This document shows, piece by piece, positions 6,493 to 7,732 of a stretch of 7,732 bases of DNA (positions are counted from its first letter, which is position 1; each line of letters starts with the position of its first letter). Below the pieces are notes generated by a model. The model saw only the letters and a program-made list of their open reading frames with translations, was not told the origin of the DNA and searched no databases. This DNA is from Rhodospirillaceae bacterium TMED167 (lineage in GTDB: Bacteria > Pseudomonadota > Alphaproteobacteria > Rhodospirillales_A > UBA2165), in the NCBI GenBank assembly GCA_002170915.1, contig NHHQ01000003.1:1-7732 (forward strand), written 5' to 3'. The position numbers were made by a program, and so were the translations under genes.

Positions 6493-7329
6493 TTAAAAAA
6501 TGACTACGGAGACGCCCAGGCATACAAGCGCCACAAGCGAGAATTTTTTGAATATGTTCGCAGGCACCTTTACGAACAGCCAAGCCCCCAACGCCCCGCC
6601 AGCCCATTGAAGTGGCGTTGTGAGAAGACCCCGAAACACGGTTTCGGAGGTAAATACACCGGAAATAGCGAGCGTAATGAAAATCACTACCGAGACCACA
6701 GCCATACAAACGAGAATACAGGCTCTCTGGACCTCAGCAGACTTATCAATTGCCATAAGATAGATCACCATGGGCGGGCCGCCCAATCCAATAAATCCAT
6801 TGATCAGGCCGGCAATGGCACCCGTGGCTGCAGCGGGACCGGGTCCTTGCGGTCCACGGTAACGCCACCCGAACAAAATCAGGACCGATGAACTAATAAT
6901 GATAACACCAACTATCCGCCGGATCAGTTCCGGGTCGAGGAAAAACAAAAACCAGCTGCCAATGGGCGCACAAATGACCGTGGCAATCAGCAACGGTGTC
7001 ATGATTTGCCAATCGGTTTTGCGCGCTGCTGATGGAAATAAGTGCGCTGTCAACACGAGGACACCAATATTCATAATCGCGAGCGCTTCAATGGGGCCAA
7101 AGAATAGAACGAGAAGCGGCATAGACACCAAAGCGCCGCCCCACCCGGTATAGCCTAGCATAAGCCCGCCAAGGAAAGTGATACCAATGGCCCAGAGGAG
7201 CCTTAGCTCAAGAACAGCCTGAAAAGTCTCAATCACCGCTTTTGAGTCCCGGACCCGTTCGATACCATGCCCGGCAGATAAGTTGTTCAAACACTTAGCT
7301 ATTAATCCGCACGCCAGTCTTGCCCGCAT
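6493..7329 (-). CDS. TauE/SafE-family membrane permease
   Basis: An inner-membrane protein of the TauE/SafE (formerly DUF81) family, whose members are implicated in export or uptake of sulfite, sulfoacetate or other small organic anions. Numbered from ATG 7329 (278 residues), about eight hydrophobic segments run from 44 to 278. The two family half-repeats are marked by GYTGWGGALVSMPLL (59-73) and GFIGLGGPPMVIYLM (178-192). Its start is uncertain: ATG 7329 (or GTG 7335) overlaps the upstream GST end by about 35-41 bases and gives an unusual 40-residue polar leader, while GTG 7236 would give 247 residues, closer to family norm, with only a short cytoplasmic leader. No start has a convincing ribosome site. 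The substrate is unknown; association with a glutathione enzyme hints at thiol or sulfur chemistry. Confidence 0.85.
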   Translation of the reverse strand: MRARLACGLIAKCLNNLSAGHGIERVRDSKAVIETFQAVLELRLLWAIGITFLGGLMLGYTGWGGALVSMPLLVLFFGPIEALAIMNIGVLVLTAHLFPSAARKTDWQIMTPLLIATVICAPIGSWFLFFLDPELIRRIVGVIIISSSVLILFGWRYRGPQGPGPAAATGAIAGLINGFIGLGGPPMVIYLMAIDKSAEVQRACILVCMAVVSVVIFITLAISGVFTSETVFRGLLTTPLQWAGGALGAWLFVKVPANIFKKFSLVALVCLGVSVVIF

Positions 7330-7732
7330 AATCACCAGAACCGTGACGCTCCTCCATTTGTTCCTCTGGCTCGCCGGACGTCCGGTTGATCATGCGCCCG
7401 CGGATAACGGCTTCTCGCGATCCAATATCCAGGGTCCAACGTTTTACGTGGCGGTAAGATTGAACGTCCAGGAACGCACCGGCATCATAGATTCGACCCA
7501 GCGCCAATACCCCATACCATGGCCATGTCGCGATATCGGCAATGGAATACTCATCGCCTGCCAAATAAGTGTGATCGGCCAAGTGATGGTCAAGGACGTC
7601 CAACTGTCGTTTTGTTTCCATGGCAAATCGGTCGACGGCATATTTTATTTTGACGGGTGCATAATGGTAAAAATGACCAAACCCACCACCCAAATACGGG
7701 GCGCTGCCCGTCAACCAAAACAGCCAGGACAT
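7295..7732 (-). CDS. yghU: YghU-type glutathione S-transferase, C-terminal part (cut by window edge)
   Basis: Only the last 145 or so codons are visible; the N-terminal thioredoxin-like domain lies beyond the right edge, and the ATG at the edge is probably internal. The visible part is the helical GST domain. It carries SWLFWLTGSAPYLGGGFGHF, YAVDRFAMETKRQLDVLD, YLAGDEYSIADIATWPWYG and SYRHVKRWTLDIGSREAVIRG, as in Escherichia coli YghU and related nu-class GSTs, which reduce disulfides and organic hydroperoxides using two bound glutathiones. The tail continues about ten residues past the usual ERH...D end. The stop lies inside the longest permease reading frame, so the two may be cotranscribed. 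The family call is strong; the exact orthologue is less sure without the N-terminus. Confidence 0.85.
   Translation of the reverse strand: MSWLFWLTGSAPYLGGGFGHFYHYAPVKIKYAVDRFAMETKRQLDVLDHHLADHTYLAGDEYSIADIATWPWYGVLALGRIYDAGAFLDVQSYRHVKRWTLDIGSREAVIRGRMINRTSGEPEEQMEERHGSGDYAGKTGVRINS

Overview
The window reads as a chromosomal segment from a mid-GC Gram-negative bacterium, most likely an alphaproteobacterium. This is inferred from the gene families and the set PuuE-type allantoinase, UraD, allantoicase and AllA; no rRNA or marker gene fixes the taxon. No tRNA, rRNA, CRISPR, insertion sequence or other mobile element is visible.

Left region (1-3885, + strand): an A+T-rich leader with a candidate promoter and nested palindromes precedes a GntR/FCD regulator. 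A tight operon follows: allantoinase (puuE type), OHCU decarboxylase (uraD), allantoicase (alc) and ureidoglycolate lyase (allA). Spacings run from a 4-base overlap to about 25 bases. Together the enzymes would convert OHCU, the unstable product of the urate oxidation route, through (S)-allantoin, allantoate and ureidoglycolate to glyoxylate and two urea. This is a ureide (purine-nitrogen) salvage operon, probably controlled by its own first gene.

Middle (3886-5637, + strand): after a 102-base gap comes a 549-residue class A flavin monooxygenase. Neither a recognisable urate oxidase nor a 5-hydroxyisourate hydrolase is in the window, so this flavoprotein is a candidate for an upstream oxidation step. 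That is inference from position only; it may instead be an unrelated aromatic hydroxylase.

Right region (5638-7732, - strand): three genes converge on the monooxygenase. Reading right to left they are the C-terminal part of a YghU-type glutathione S-transferase cut by the window edge, a TauE/SafE-family membrane permease whose reading frame overlaps the GST end, and, after a 93-base gap with a possible promoter and a dyad, an iodothyronine-deiodinase-like thioredoxin-fold protein. The last has cysteine where animal deiodinases carry selenocysteine, plus a hydrophobic C-terminal extension, and is the least understood gene here.
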